From NCBI GenBank assembly GCA_029571495.1, contig JAKPSO010000797.1:1-17844 (forward strand): a stretch of DNA of 17,844 bases, written 5' to 3'. Within the stretch, counting starts at the first letter, position 1, and the number at the start of each line of letters is the position of its first letter. This DNA comes from Pseudomonadota bacterium. Its GTDB lineage: Bacteria; Pseudomonadota; Gammaproteobacteria; Burkholderiales; Casimicrobiaceae. A model generated the notes under the pieces. The model saw only the letters and a list, made by a program, of their open reading frames with translations, was not told the DNA's origin and did not search any database. Below, piece after piece: positions 5,872 through 14,748 of this stretch. The translations under genes were made by a program, and so were the position numbers.

Positions 5872-8175
5872 ATGTCTTCCGCCAACATTCCTGAAACCAA
5901 ACCCACGTGCGCAAATGCGACGTGGTGTGACGCCGCGTCGGATGTCGCATTGACGAATCCGTCGCTTCCTGCTGCTTCGCCTCAAAGCACCCTGTGGCGA
6001 ATTTCGACGATGGATTGCGCTTCCGAAGAAGGCGAGATTCGACGCGCTTTGGAGCCAATTGCGGGTATCAGATCGCTGTCATTTCAGCTTCGTGCGCGAA
6101 CTCTTGCGATTGATGCTGACGACGCAGCCTTGGAACCCGCCCTTGCGGCGATTCGTAAGGCCGGTTTTTTTCCGCAACCTGTCACCGAAAACACTCACCA
6201 ATCCAACGCGGCGCACGATTTAGACGACCATTCGCACGACGGACACGATCATCACGACCATGAGCACGGCAGTGAACCGGGAAGTGGCTGGTCAGAAGTG
6301 AGGCGCTACGTCGCGGCACTCGCCTTTGCCGTCGCAGCAGAAGCGCTCTCGTACTTCGCGCCCGACGTCATGCTGTGGAAGATCACGGGTATGGTGCTCG
6401 CCGCCGTCGCTATTGGTCTTGCCGGACTATCCACTTACGGCAAAGGGTTTGGCGCGCTTCGTCACGGGAGGCTAAACATCAACGCCTTGATGACGGTCGC
6501 TGTCACCGGTGCTTTCCTGATCGGCCAATGGCCGGAAGCCGCGATGGTGATGGCACTGTACGCTATTGCGGAACTGATTGAAGCCAGATCAGTAGATCGC
6601 GCGCGAAACGCCATTAAGAGCCTGATGGCGCTCGCGCCGGAAGAATCAGACGTTAAGCAGGCGGACGGTAGTTATGCGCGCCTGCTATCGAGCGCGGTGG
6701 CACTCGCTGCTGTCATACGAGTGAAACCGGGTGAGCGGATTCCACTGGACGGCGTGATTGTCAGCGGCAACAGCGCGATCAATCAGGCACCGGTTACTGG
6801 CGAAAGCATCCCGGTCGACAAGCAACCCGGCGACACCGTGTTTGCTGGCACGATCAACGAGACGGCAACGCTTGAGATCAAGATCACAGCCGTGGCGAGT
6901 AACAGCACCTTGGCTCGCATCATCCACGCCGTTGAGCAGGCACAAGGCACGCGTGCGCCGACGCAGCGCTTTGTGGATCGCTTCGCAGCCATCTACACAC
7001 CCGCCGTGTTTGCGCTGGCGCTCGCGGTGGCGCTGCTTACCCCGTGGTTGCTCGGCTGGACATGGCCGCTCGCTGCCTACAAAGCGCTCGTATTGCTGGT
7101 GATTGCCTGTCCGTGTGCTTTGGTAATCTCGACCCCGGTTACTGTCGTGAGCGCACTTGCAGCGGCAGCGCGACGCGGTATTCTGATCAAAGGCGGCACG
7201 TATCTCGAAGAAGCGCGCAATCTCAAAGCCATCGCGCTCGACAAGACTGGAACGATTACCGAAGGCAAACCCAAACTCGTGGCGTTCGAGATGTTGGCGG
7301 AGAGCCATTCGCGTGAAGCCACAGCAACGCTGGCGCATAGTCTCGCCGCGCAATCGGATCATCCCGTATCCAAGGCGGTTGCAGCGGGCTTGGAGTCCAC
7401 GCCGCAAACGGTCGAAGCATTCACTGCGATTGCCGGTCGTGGCGTCAGCGGCATCATTGATAGCGAACAGTATTGGCTCGGCAATCATCGTCTGATTGAG
7501 GAGCGCGACATTTGTAGCCCTGCGATTGAAGCCAAGCTACAAGAACACGAAAATCAGGGCCGCACAGTGACGTTGCTCGCGACCGACAAGGCCGTGATCG
7601 CCCTGTTCGCGGTGGCCGATACGATCAAAGCTTCATCGAAGCAGGCGGTGGCTGAATTGATTGCCTTGGGCATCACCCCGGTCATGCTGACCGGCGACAA
7701 CGCCGCCACCGCGAGCACGGTCGCGGGTCTTGCTGGGATCAAAGATGCCCGAGGCAATTTGTTGCCGGAAGACAAGCTCAAAGCCATTGCCGACATGCAA
7801 AAGCAGTATGGTGCAACCGCCATGACCGGGGACGGCATCAATGACGCGCCAGCGCTCGCCCAAGCCGATATTGGGTTCGCGATGGGTGGTGCTGGTACCG
7901 ACACGGCGATGGAAGCCGCTGACATCGCCGTGATGAACGACGATTTGCGCCGTATCCCGGAAACCATTCGCTTGTCAAAGCGAACCCATGCCATTTTGTG
8001 GCAGAACATCACGCTCGCACTCGGCATCAAAATCGTGTTCATGGGACTCGCGCTATTTGGCAATGCGACGATGTGGATGGCGGTGTTTGCTGACATGGGC
8101 GCGAGTCTGCTGGTCGTGTTCAACGGGTTGCGCCTATTGCGAACATCGGAACTTTCGCAAAATTCGGTAAACTAA
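5872..8175 (+). CDS. cadA: P1B-type Zn/Cd/Pb-exporting ATPase, 767 aa
   Basis: It exports divalent soft metals from the cytoplasm at the cost of ATP. A Cys-containing leader (C13, C19) precedes one heavy-metal-associated domain with MDCASEE (47-53), the variant of Gram-negative CadA proteins. A His/Asp-rich linker follows (about 116-133, DHSHDGHDHHDHEHG). Then come the membrane core with IACPCAL (CPC 413-415), actuator TGES (309-312), phosphorylation site DKTGT (Asp457), SDHP (495-498), TGDN (607-610) and TGDGINDAP (652-660). Lys720 and Asp741 in the last two helices mark the Zn/Cd/Pb subgroup. The ATG at 5872 lacks a strong ribosome binding site. It is the first gene after the CadR-controlled promoter, 8 bases before the CzcI-like gene. 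Confidence 0.95.
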   Translation: MSSANIPETKPTCANATWCDAASDVALTNPSLPAASPQSTLWRISTMDCASEEGEIRRALEPIAGIRSLSFQLRARTLAIDADDAALEPALAAIRKAGFFPQPVTENTHQSNAAHDLDDHSHDGHDHHDHEHGSEPGSGWSEVRRYVAALAFAVAAEALSYFAPDVMLWKITGMVLAAVAIGLAGLSTYGKGFGALRHGRLNINALMTVAVTGAFLIGQWPEAAMVMALYAIAELIEARSVDRARNAIKSLMALAPEESDVKQADGSYARLLSSAVALAAVIRVKPGERIPLDGVIVSGNSAINQAPVTGESIPVDKQPGDTVFAGTINETATLEIKITAVASNSTLARIIHAVEQAQGTRAPTQRFVDRFAAIYTPAVFALALAVALLTPWLLGWTWPLAAYKALVLLVIACPCALVISTPVTVVSALAAAARRGILIKGGTYLEEARNLKAIALDKTGTITEGKPKLVAFEMLAESHSREATATLAHSLAAQSDHPVSKAVAAGLESTPQTVEAFTAIAGRGVSGIIDSEQYWLGNHRLIEERDICSPAIEAKLQEHENQGRTVTLLATDKAVIALFAVADTIKASSKQAVAELIALGITPVMLTGDNAATASTVAGLAGIKDARGNLLPEDKLKAIADMQKQYGATAMTGDGINDAPALAQADIGFAMGGAGTDTAMEAADIAVMNDDLRRIPETIRLSKRTHAILWQNITLALGIKIVFMGLALFGNATMWMAVFADMGASLLVVFNGLRLLRTSELSQNSVN

Positions 8176-8183
8176 GTTTCATC

Positions 8184-8537
8184 ATGCGCCGGTTCATCAT
8201 CCTTTTGTTGCTTTGCGTGTTGCCGCTTCAGTTTGTACTGGCGGCAAATATTGACGCGCACATGCACGCGGGTAGCGACCATCAACATGACGCAACATCC
8301 TACTCGCATGAGATGACGGCGACACCTGGCATCGATAACGCAGATGAGTCTTCGCCCCGCTCGCACGGTGAATGTAGTGCTTGCCACTTCTACCATTCTG
8401 TAGCGATGCTCGGAACGAGCGCGGATTTCAAGCGCCCCATGGAGGCTGCCTCGGCTACCCCAACTAGTCGCGATACGCAATATCGTAACGCTGCCACCGA
8501 GCGTCCAGAGCGCCCCAATTGGTCTGTCCTCGTCTAA
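8184..8537 (+). CDS. czcI: CzcI-like secreted His/Cys-containing protein, 117 aa
   Basis: A signal peptide (MRRFIILLLLCVLPLQFVLA, cleavage near 20-21) leads a mature protein with scattered His (26, 28, 33, 35, 42) and GECSACHFYH (62-71). The C-terminus ends ERPERPNWSVLV. This layout, including the DC..CH element and the RPxW end, matches CzcI of Cupriavidus, a small periplasmic protein that modulates expression of the czc operon. It follows cadA by 8 bases and is separated from the channel gene by a 96-base structured leader. The CxxCH is probably a metal site and not a haem site. Its mechanism is not known even in the model systems. Confidence 0.7.
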   Translation: MRRFIILLLLCVLPLQFVLAANIDAHMHAGSDHQHDATSYSHEMTATPGIDNADESSPRSHGECSACHFYHSVAMLGTSADFKRPMEAASATPTSRDTQYRNAATERPERPNWSVLV

Positions 8538-8631
8538 CCGACGGGGTATAGTGAATTTCATCCTCTGACGCGACCGCGTCGGACGTAATCCTCGTCGGTT
8601 CCCGCCTGATCTTTTGATTCTGGAGAACCGA
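8536..8631 (+). promoter_or_regulatory. structured leader before the outer-membrane channel gene, with competing stems
   Basis: AACCGACG (8536-8543, overlapping the stop codon of the CzcI-like gene) can pair with CGTCGGTT (8593-8600). A small hairpin GACGCG/CGCGTC (8567-8580) sits inside. The segment 8595-8601 (TCGGTTC) can pair instead with GAACCGA (8625-8631), which overlaps the ribosome binding site GGAG (8622-8625) and abuts the ATG at 8634. The two pairings exclude each other. This could be a translational switch coupled to ribosome movement through the upstream gene. Confidence 0.5.
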
Positions 8632-8633
8632 AC

Positions 8634-9902
8634 ATGTCCTTGTTTCCGCGAGCACGGTGCCGTGCTCAATCCCTACGGCTATTAGCAATTTGTTTCAGCT
8701 TTGGCGCGTTGCCGGTCGTCGCTCAAAACACTGCAACCGCACCAACCGTTACTACTACTTCCACATCGATAACACTTGCAGAAGCTTTTCAGCTTGCATT
8801 GGCTCAACAGCCGTGGACACTGGCGGCTAGCGAGCGACAACGCGAGCGACAATCGCGAGAAGCGCTCGCTGATTCATGGCTGGCCGACAGTCCGACCATC
8901 GCCTCTGGTCTTAAAACCGGTAACCGCGATGGCCTGCGCGAATTTGAAATCGAGATCAGCGCGCCAATTGCTACCGCTTCACGGCGATCACTCCAGGTGG
9001 CCAGTGTTCGCGGCGAATCTGCCGTTTACGCAGCCAATCTCGCTCAGCTTGCGCTCAAACTCGCGGGAGAAGTTCGCGAGGCGTATTGGGCGGCACAATT
9101 GGCGGCGGGTGAACTGTCGCTGGCCGATGATGAGGTCAAACGCGCGGAATTGGTCGCGACTGACTCGGCGCGACGCACCGCTGCGGGTGACTCCGCGCGC
9201 GTGGACACGCTGCAAGCCGAGTTGACCGTGCAAACACTGCGATCAACACGCGTTGAAGTGGAACAACGATTGAGCGCTGCACGGCAAGTGTTGCGTGCGC
9301 TGATCGGCGACGCTGCGGGTCGTCGACTTGCGGACGTGGTTGAAACACGCAGCAACGTTACGTTGCATGCGCTGAACGATCACCCGTCGCTACGGTTTGC
9401 GGGTCAATCGGAACAACTGGCGCGAGCGAAATTGAACGAAGCGTCCACACTGACCAATGGCGCTCCTGCCGTTTCATTTGCGCTCACCAACGAGCGCAGC
9501 AATGGCAGCGCCAGTGCATCCACGGCGCGTATCGGCATCTCTTTCCCATTCGGCGGCACGCAACGCGCAGCCCCACGCATCGCTCAGGCAGGCGCGGAAT
9601 TGGCCGAGGCGCAAGCGAGCGTTCCCCTGCTGCGCCGACAACTTGAAGCCGAGTCGGCGAGCGCACAAGCCGCCGTGATCAGCGCAGAACGGCGCATCGA
9701 GGTACTGACCGAACGAGGACGCTTGGCCAATGAAGTGGCGACGCTTTACGCCAAGGCATATCGCCTTGGCGAATTGGACTTGCCTACCCGCTTGCGAGCG
9801 GAAGGCGAGCGCGCCAGCGCCAATCTGGCCTTGAGCCGCGCACACATCGAACTCAAGCACGCGATCTCTCGCGTCAATCAATCTCTGGGGCTGTTGCCAT
9901 GA
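8634..9902 (+). CDS. czcC: TolC-family outer-membrane channel of a CzcCBA-type efflux system, 422 aa
   Basis: A signal peptide ends near Ala30 (ALPVVAQ); there is no lipobox. The mature protein has the TolC-family pattern of two similar halves: long alpha-helical, Ala/Gln/Glu-rich segments (about 50-80, 115-220, 310-415) and TLAEAFQLALAQQP-like openings. It would form the trimeric channel carrying metal across the outer membrane. GGAG lies 8 bases before the ATG at 8634. The stop overlaps the next gene by ATGA (9899-9902). Adaptor and RND pump genes follow, which identifies it as the channel of this system; assignment as CzcC rests mainly on that context. Confidence 0.85.
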   Translation: MSLFPRARCRAQSLRLLAICFSFGALPVVAQNTATAPTVTTTSTSITLAEAFQLALAQQPWTLAASERQRERQSREALADSWLADSPTIASGLKTGNRDGLREFEIEISAPIATASRRSLQVASVRGESAVYAANLAQLALKLAGEVREAYWAAQLAAGELSLADDEVKRAELVATDSARRTAAGDSARVDTLQAELTVQTLRSTRVEVEQRLSAARQVLRALIGDAAGRRLADVVETRSNVTLHALNDHPSLRFAGQSEQLARAKLNEASTLTNGAPAVSFALTNERSNGSASASTARIGISFPFGGTQRAAPRIAQAGAELAEAQASVPLLRRQLEAESASAQAAVISAERRIEVLTERGRLANEVATLYAKAYRLGELDLPTRLRAEGERASANLALSRAHIELKHAISRVNQSLGLLP

Positions 9903-10480
9903 CTTTTTCTACTATTTTCAAAGGCTGCGCAGTTACCGTGAGCACCCTATTTTTTACGCTCGCCCTGGCCGGTGATGGCCACGATCACGGCGAGACCAAG
10001 CCGGTCACAACAGGCACTGCGTCACCACGCTTCACCGCGCAATCGGACATGTTCGAAGCAGTCGGCATTGTCGGCAAGGATGAATTGGTGCTCTACATCG
10101 ACCGCTCCGCCAGTAACGAACCCGTGGTTAATGCCACCGTGGAGCTAGAGAGCACGGGCATCAAACTCGTAGGCACATTCGAAACGAAGCTTGGCGAGTA
10201 TCACTTTGATGCGAAGTCGTTTACCAAGGCAGGGGAATACCCGATCACGCTCACCATCAAAGCAGGCGCTGATAGCGATTTGCTCACCAGTGAACTGGAT
10301 GTTCACGGCGCTGGCGCAACAGCGCCCATCACTGACGCTAGTACGCACACGCAAGGCTGGCTGCGCGCAGCCAAGTGGGGCGGCGGTGTATTTGTGCTTG
10401 CACTACTCTTGTTCTTCGGCATACGTCGATTGTTAGCCATTCGCCGTAATAGCCGCAATCTTTTGAGAGTCGCAGCATGA
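9899..10480 (+). CDS. membrane-anchored periplasmic protein with HDHG motif, unusual fourth component of the efflux operon, 193 aa
   Basis: A signal peptide (1-24) is followed by GDGHDHGE (25-32), a possible metal site. A beta-rich region follows (about 46-136, with PVVNATVELESTGIKLVGTF and GEYPITLTIKAG), resembling YtkA/FixH-like or other Ig-like periplasmic domains. One membrane helix (about 160-175) and a basic tail RRLLAIRRNSRN place it in the inner membrane with the bulk outside. It overlaps the channel gene and the adaptor gene by ATGA at each end, so it is probably made in step with them. Classic czcCBA operons have no gene here. I recall similar unnamed proteins in some metal-efflux clusters, but no function. 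A metal-binding helper to the adaptor is an inference. Confidence 0.7.
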   Translation: MTFSTIFKGCAVTVSTLFFTLALAGDGHDHGETKPVTTGTASPRFTAQSDMFEAVGIVGKDELVLYIDRSASNEPVVNATVELESTGIKLVGTFETKLGEYHFDAKSFTKAGEYPITLTIKAGADSDLLTSELDVHGAGATAPITDASTHTQGWLRAAKWGGGVFVLALLLFFGIRRLLAIRRNSRNLLRVAA

Positions 10481-11589
10481 ACTTGCGTAACCTACTTACG
10501 ATTGCACTGCTACCAGCCTCATTGATGATGTCCTCTCCATCGACGGCTGGCGAAGGTCATGATCACGGCGACAATGGCCCAGCGACCAACGCCGACGGGC
10601 CACAACGGCAACCCGACGGCAGCGTGTTTCTGCCCAAGCCTGCGCAACGACAACTCAGTGTTCGCACGATGCTCACGGTGCAGAGCGAACTACCGCGTAC
10701 GGCCGAACTTGCGGGCAAGGTGATGATGGATCCGAATGCCGGCGGCAAAGTGCAACCGACCATTGCAGGTCGTATCGAGCCCGGTCCAAGCGGCCTGCCT
10801 AGTCCTGGACAAGCGGTGCGCAAGGGCGAGGTGTTGGCCTACGTCATTCCATCGTCAGGCCAGATTGAGCGATCCAACCAGACTGCACTGATCGCTGAAT
10901 TGCGTGGCAACAAGGCACTTGCCGAGAAACGACTGGCGCGACAAAAGGAACTCGCGGACACCATTCCACGCAAGGACATTGAGGCGACCGAAAACGAGAT
11001 TGCCAGTCTCACGGCGCGCGCCAATGCGCTGGGCGGAGGTCTCAGCAATCGCGACACCCTGGTGGCACCGATCAGCGGCATCATCGCTTCGGCTAACGTG
11101 GTGAGCGGGCAAGTGGTTGATGCGCGCGAACTGTTGTTTGAGGTGATTGATCCGGCGCGGCTGCGCATTGAAGCGCTCGCATTCGATCCGGCAATGGCTG
11201 CGGACATTGGTGCGGCAACGGTTGCGATTGGCGACAAGCGCGCGGCGCTGACCTTCGTGGGTGCGACGCGAACGCTGCGCGAGCAGGCACTGCCGCTATT
11301 GTTCAAGGCGAATGATGCGTCGCTATCAACGCTAGCCATCGGGCAAACCGTCCGCGTGTTTGTGCAGAGCAAAACCAAAGTAAGCGCGATTGCGGTACCT
11401 GCGTCTTCGCTCATGAAAAGCCCTTCAAACCAGTCCATCGTGTGGGTGAAAACCGCACCCGAGAAATTTGAGCCGCGTGTGGTGATGATGGAAGCACTGG
11501 ACGGCATTTCTGTAGCGGTGACCGCTGGATTGAAAGCCGGAGATCGTGTCGCAACACGCGGCGCAACGCTGATCAACCAAGTGCGTTGA
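10477..11589 (+). CDS. czcB: CzcB-like periplasmic adaptor (membrane fusion protein), 370 aa
   Basis: After a signal peptide (about 1-24) the mature N-terminus reads GEGHDHGDN, nearly the same tag as in the preceding protein. Then come a barrel-sandwich half (about 76-125, GKVQPTIAGRIEPGPSGLPS), a short helical hairpin (about 127-187), the second half (193-222, LVAPISGIIASANVVSGQVV), a beta-barrel (about 226-298) and a membrane-proximal domain (about 320-370). This is the HlyD/RND adaptor order; heavy-metal adaptors link the RND pump to the channel and may present metal. The ATG at 10477 overlaps the previous stop. The RND gene follows 15 bases after its own stop. Confidence 0.88.
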   Translation: MNLRNLLTIALLPASLMMSSPSTAGEGHDHGDNGPATNADGPQRQPDGSVFLPKPAQRQLSVRTMLTVQSELPRTAELAGKVMMDPNAGGKVQPTIAGRIEPGPSGLPSPGQAVRKGEVLAYVIPSSGQIERSNQTALIAELRGNKALAEKRLARQKELADTIPRKDIEATENEIASLTARANALGGGLSNRDTLVAPISGIIASANVVSGQVVDARELLFEVIDPARLRIEALAFDPAMAADIGAATVAIGDKRAALTFVGATRTLREQALPLLFKANDASLSTLAIGQTVRVFVQSKTKVSAIAVPASSLMKSPSNQSIVWVKTAPEKFEPRVVMMEALDGISVAVTAGLKAGDRVATRGATLINQVR

Positions 11590-11604
11590 TCGAGGCCAAT
11601 CAGT

Positions 11605-14600
11605 ATGTTTAACTGGCTCTTAAAAAGCAGCCTGAGCAACCGTTTGCTGGTGATGATCAGCAGCGTGGTGCTTATGGTGTACGGCGCATTCACTCTGTCA
11701 AAAATGCCGGTGGATGTGTTTCCCGATTTGAACAAACCGACGGTCACCATCATGACCGAATCGGGCGGCATGGCTGCTGAAGAAGTGGAACAGCTCATCA
11801 CCTTTCCGCTAGAAACCACGATGAATGGGTTGCCCGGCGTCGAGACTGTGCGCTCGACATCCAGCGCAGGGCTTTCATTTATTTACGTCACGTTCAACTG
11901 GAGTACCGAGATTTTTCGTGCGCGGCAAATGGTGTCGGAGCGGCTTTCGTCGATGGAAGAAGGATTGCCCACGGGCGTGATTCCGCGCATGGGGCCGATC
12001 AGCTCGATCATGGGCGAGATCATGCAGATTGCGATCCCGATTGATGTGGCAACAATCTCTCCGATGGCAGTGCGCGAGTATGCCGACTGGGTGCTAAGGC
12101 CTCGTTTGATGGCCATTCCCGGCGTTGCACAGGTGATCCCGATTGGTGGTGAAGTTCGGCAGTATCAAGTGCAGCCGAATACGCTGCGCATGGCGCAACT
12201 CGGAATCACGCATGAGCAGATGGAAGCTGCGCTCAAGGGCTATTCATCAAATACGTCCGGTGGTTTTCTTGAAATTAACGGTCGCGAATACCTGATTCGT
12301 AATCTGGGCCGTACATCGAAGCTGGATGATTTGCGCAATCTCGCGCTGACGGCTAAAGGAGGCCAGCCGATTCTGTTGCGGCAAATTGCGGAGATTACCT
12401 TTGCACCCGCTATCAAACGTGGCGATGCGGGTTTTGAGGGCAAACCGGCGGTGATTCTCGGCATTCAAAAGCAGCCCACCGCCGACACCATTGGACTGAC
12501 ACGCAGCATCGAAACTGCTTTGTCAGAAATGAAGAAAACGCTGCCGACAGGTTTGAGCGAACCCAAGATCACCTTTCGTCAGGCGAGCTTTATCGAAAGC
12601 TCGATCAATAACCTGAACGGCAAGTTGATTGCGGCCTCTGGCTTTGTCGCGGTGATTCTGTTCGTGTTTCTCGGCACCGTGCGAACGACCGTGATTGCGC
12701 TCACCGCGATTCCTGTATCGATCTTCGTCACCGCGCTTGTGTTCAAGTATTTCGGACTGTCGATCAATACGATGACGCTGGGTGGTTTGGCCATTGCGAT
12801 AGGCGGGTTGGTGGATGACGCGGTGGTTGGCGTAGAGAACGTGCTGCGTCGCCTGAAGGAAGATCGCATCAAGCATCCCGAGCATCGCCTGAACCCGGTT
12901 GAGATCGTGGCGCGGGCTACGATGGAAGTGCGCTCGGCGATTCTTTACGCCACCATCATCATCGTACTGGTGTTCGTGCCGCTGTTTGCGTTGCCGGGCA
13001 TGGAAGGGCGTTTGTTCGTGCCGCTTGGTATCGCGTTTATCGTGTCGACGCTAGCCTCGCTGATCGTATCGGTGACCGTGACGCCGGTGCTTTCGTATTA
13101 CCTGCTGCCACGCATGAAGTCGCTGAATCATGGCGACACAAAATTTCTGGCGTGGCTCAAACACAGCTATAGCGGCGCGTTGAGTCGCGTGCTGGCACGT
13201 CCGCGTGCGGCGCTGGCAACGGGGGCGGCAACGATTCTGGTTGCTGCTGCAGCGGTGCCGTTCTTCGCCACTACGTTTTTGCCGCCGTTCAACGAAGGCA
13301 CGTTGTTGATTGGCATGCGTCTCAACCCCGGCGTGACCTTGGCAGAAACTTCTGCGCTCGCGAAGCAGGCGGAAGTGCTCATTAAGCAGGTGCCAGAGGT
13401 CACCCACGTGGGTCGTCGCAGCGGTCGCGCGGAGCTGGATGAGCATGCGGAAGGCGTCCATGTGAGCGAGCTGGATGTGGGCCTGAAACGCTCAGGTGAA
13501 CTGACTCGCACGTTAGCCGAAATCAATGCAGACATTCGATCAAAGCTGGTGAATTTTCCGGCGGCGATCGAGATTGGCCAGCCGATCTCGCACCGCATTG
13601 ATCACATGCTGTCCGGGGTACGCTCGCAGATTGCGATTAAGCTGTTTGGCGATGATCTTGACGTGTTGCGTGGACAGGCGGATTCACTGCGAGCGAGGCT
13701 TGCGGCCATTCCAGGACTCGCCGATCTCGCGATAGAAAAGCAGGTGCTCGCGCCGCAGATCAAGGTTCGCGTTGATAACGCGGCGGCCGCGCAATATGGC
13801 GTGCCAACGCCGCAGGTGCTGGCTACGCTGCAAAGCCTCGTCGAAGGCGAAAAAATTGCGCAGATTGTTGAAGGCGGTCGTCGCTTTGCGCTGGTCGTGA
13901 AACTGCCCGAGTCCGCACGCACGATGGAAGGCCTTGGTCAAATCCTCATCGAGACGCCGACCGGACGAATTCCGCTGTCAAAAATCGCGACCATCGAAGA
14001 CAGCGACGGGCCAAACCAGATCAGTCGCGACGATGGCAAACGACGCATTGTGCTGTCCGCCAACGCACAAGGTCGCGCGCTGTCCGAGGTGGTTGCTGAT
14101 ATTCGCGACGTGGTCAACGAAACGAAGTTGCCGGAGGGCTATTTCGTCACGCTCGGCGGACAGTTTCAGGCGCAGGAAGAAGCCTCAAAGCTGGTCGGCC
14201 TGCTATCCATCGCGTCGCTCATTCTGATGTTCGTGGTGCTCTACAGCCGTTACAAGAACTCAACACTGGCGCTGCTCATCATGGCCAACATTCCGCTGGC
14301 GTTGGTAGGTGCGGTGTTGGGGTTATGGCTGTCCGGGCAACCATTGTCGATTGCTGCGCTGATCGGCTTCATCACGCTGGCGGGCATCTCGGTGCGTAAC
14401 GGAATTTTGAAGGTCAGCCATTACATCAACCTGATGCACTTTGAGAATGAAGCGTTTGATCACAAGATGATTCTGCGCGGTTCGCTGGAGCGGTTGGCTC
14501 CGGTGCTGATGACGGCGCTCGTAACCGCGTTTGCGCTCGCACCGCTCTTGTTTGAAGCAGAGCAACCAGGCACCGAAATTTTGCATCCGGTGGCCGTCGT

Positions 14601-14724
14601 CATCTTCTCGGGTCTCATCAGCTCAACCCTGCTCGATACGTTTTTGACGCCAGCCATGTTTTGGTTGTTTGGTCGGCAATCGGCCGAACGTCTGGTGGCC
14701 GATAGCGATGCAGAAGCACTCTAA
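11605..14724 (+). CDS. czcA: CzcA-like heavy-metal RND efflux pump (HME-RND), 1039 aa
   Basis: Full length for the family. The start FNWLLKSSLSNRLLVMISSV and DVFPDLNKPTVTIMTESGGM (38-56) are typical HME-RND sequences, with two periplasmic loops (about 34-335 and 560-860) and twelve membrane helices. It uses proton influx to export metal through the adaptor and channel. The fourth helix reads GGLVDDAVVGVEN (400-412): Asp404 and Glu411 match the family relay acids, but the position of CzcA Asp402 holds Ala398 and the usual Gly after the Asp is Asp405. The substrate is therefore uncertain (Zn/Cd/Co class by context). ATG with GAGG 9 bases upstream. The stop at 14724 is 24 bases before the next gene. 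Confidence 0.92.
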   Translation: MFNWLLKSSLSNRLLVMISSVVLMVYGAFTLSKMPVDVFPDLNKPTVTIMTESGGMAAEEVEQLITFPLETTMNGLPGVETVRSTSSAGLSFIYVTFNWSTEIFRARQMVSERLSSMEEGLPTGVIPRMGPISSIMGEIMQIAIPIDVATISPMAVREYADWVLRPRLMAIPGVAQVIPIGGEVRQYQVQPNTLRMAQLGITHEQMEAALKGYSSNTSGGFLEINGREYLIRNLGRTSKLDDLRNLALTAKGGQPILLRQIAEITFAPAIKRGDAGFEGKPAVILGIQKQPTADTIGLTRSIETALSEMKKTLPTGLSEPKITFRQASFIESSINNLNGKLIAASGFVAVILFVFLGTVRTTVIALTAIPVSIFVTALVFKYFGLSINTMTLGGLAIAIGGLVDDAVVGVENVLRRLKEDRIKHPEHRLNPVEIVARATMEVRSAILYATIIIVLVFVPLFALPGMEGRLFVPLGIAFIVSTLASLIVSVTVTPVLSYYLLPRMKSLNHGDTKFLAWLKHSYSGALSRVLARPRAALATGAATILVAAAAVPFFATTFLPPFNEGTLLIGMRLNPGVTLAETSALAKQAEVLIKQVPEVTHVGRRSGRAELDEHAEGVHVSELDVGLKRSGELTRTLAEINADIRSKLVNFPAAIEIGQPISHRIDHMLSGVRSQIAIKLFGDDLDVLRGQADSLRARLAAIPGLADLAIEKQVLAPQIKVRVDNAAAAQYGVPTPQVLATLQSLVEGEKIAQIVEGGRRFALVVKLPESARTMEGLGQILIETPTGRIPLSKIATIEDSDGPNQISRDDGKRRIVLSANAQGRALSEVVADIRDVVNETKLPEGYFVTLGGQFQAQEEASKLVGLLSIASLILMFVVLYSRYKNSTLALLIMANIPLALVGAVLGLWLSGQPLSIAALIGFITLAGISVRNGILKVSHYINLMHFENEAFDHKMILRGSLERLAPVLMTALVTAFALAPLLFEAEQPGTEILHPVAVVIFSGLISSTLLDTFLTPAMFWLFGRQSAERLVADSDAEAL

Positions 14725-14748
14725 TTTTTTACCCTGAAAGGCAATATC

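Noticed and set aside
6685..7488. Minus-strand open frame of 267 codons opposite cadA
   Set aside because: Antisense to a full, motif-complete ATPase; Arg/Cys-rich sequence without domains.
8184..8537. CxxCH read as a cytochrome c haem-binding site
   Set aside because: The protein is small, His-rich and CzcI-like, with no distal ligand region or other cytochrome features; a metal site is more likely.
10839..11819. Long minus-strand open frame (326 codons) opposite the adaptor and pump genes
   Set aside because: It is the antisense shadow of strongly supported czcB and czcA, with Ser/Ala-rich translation typical of reverse-strand reading in GC-rich DNA.
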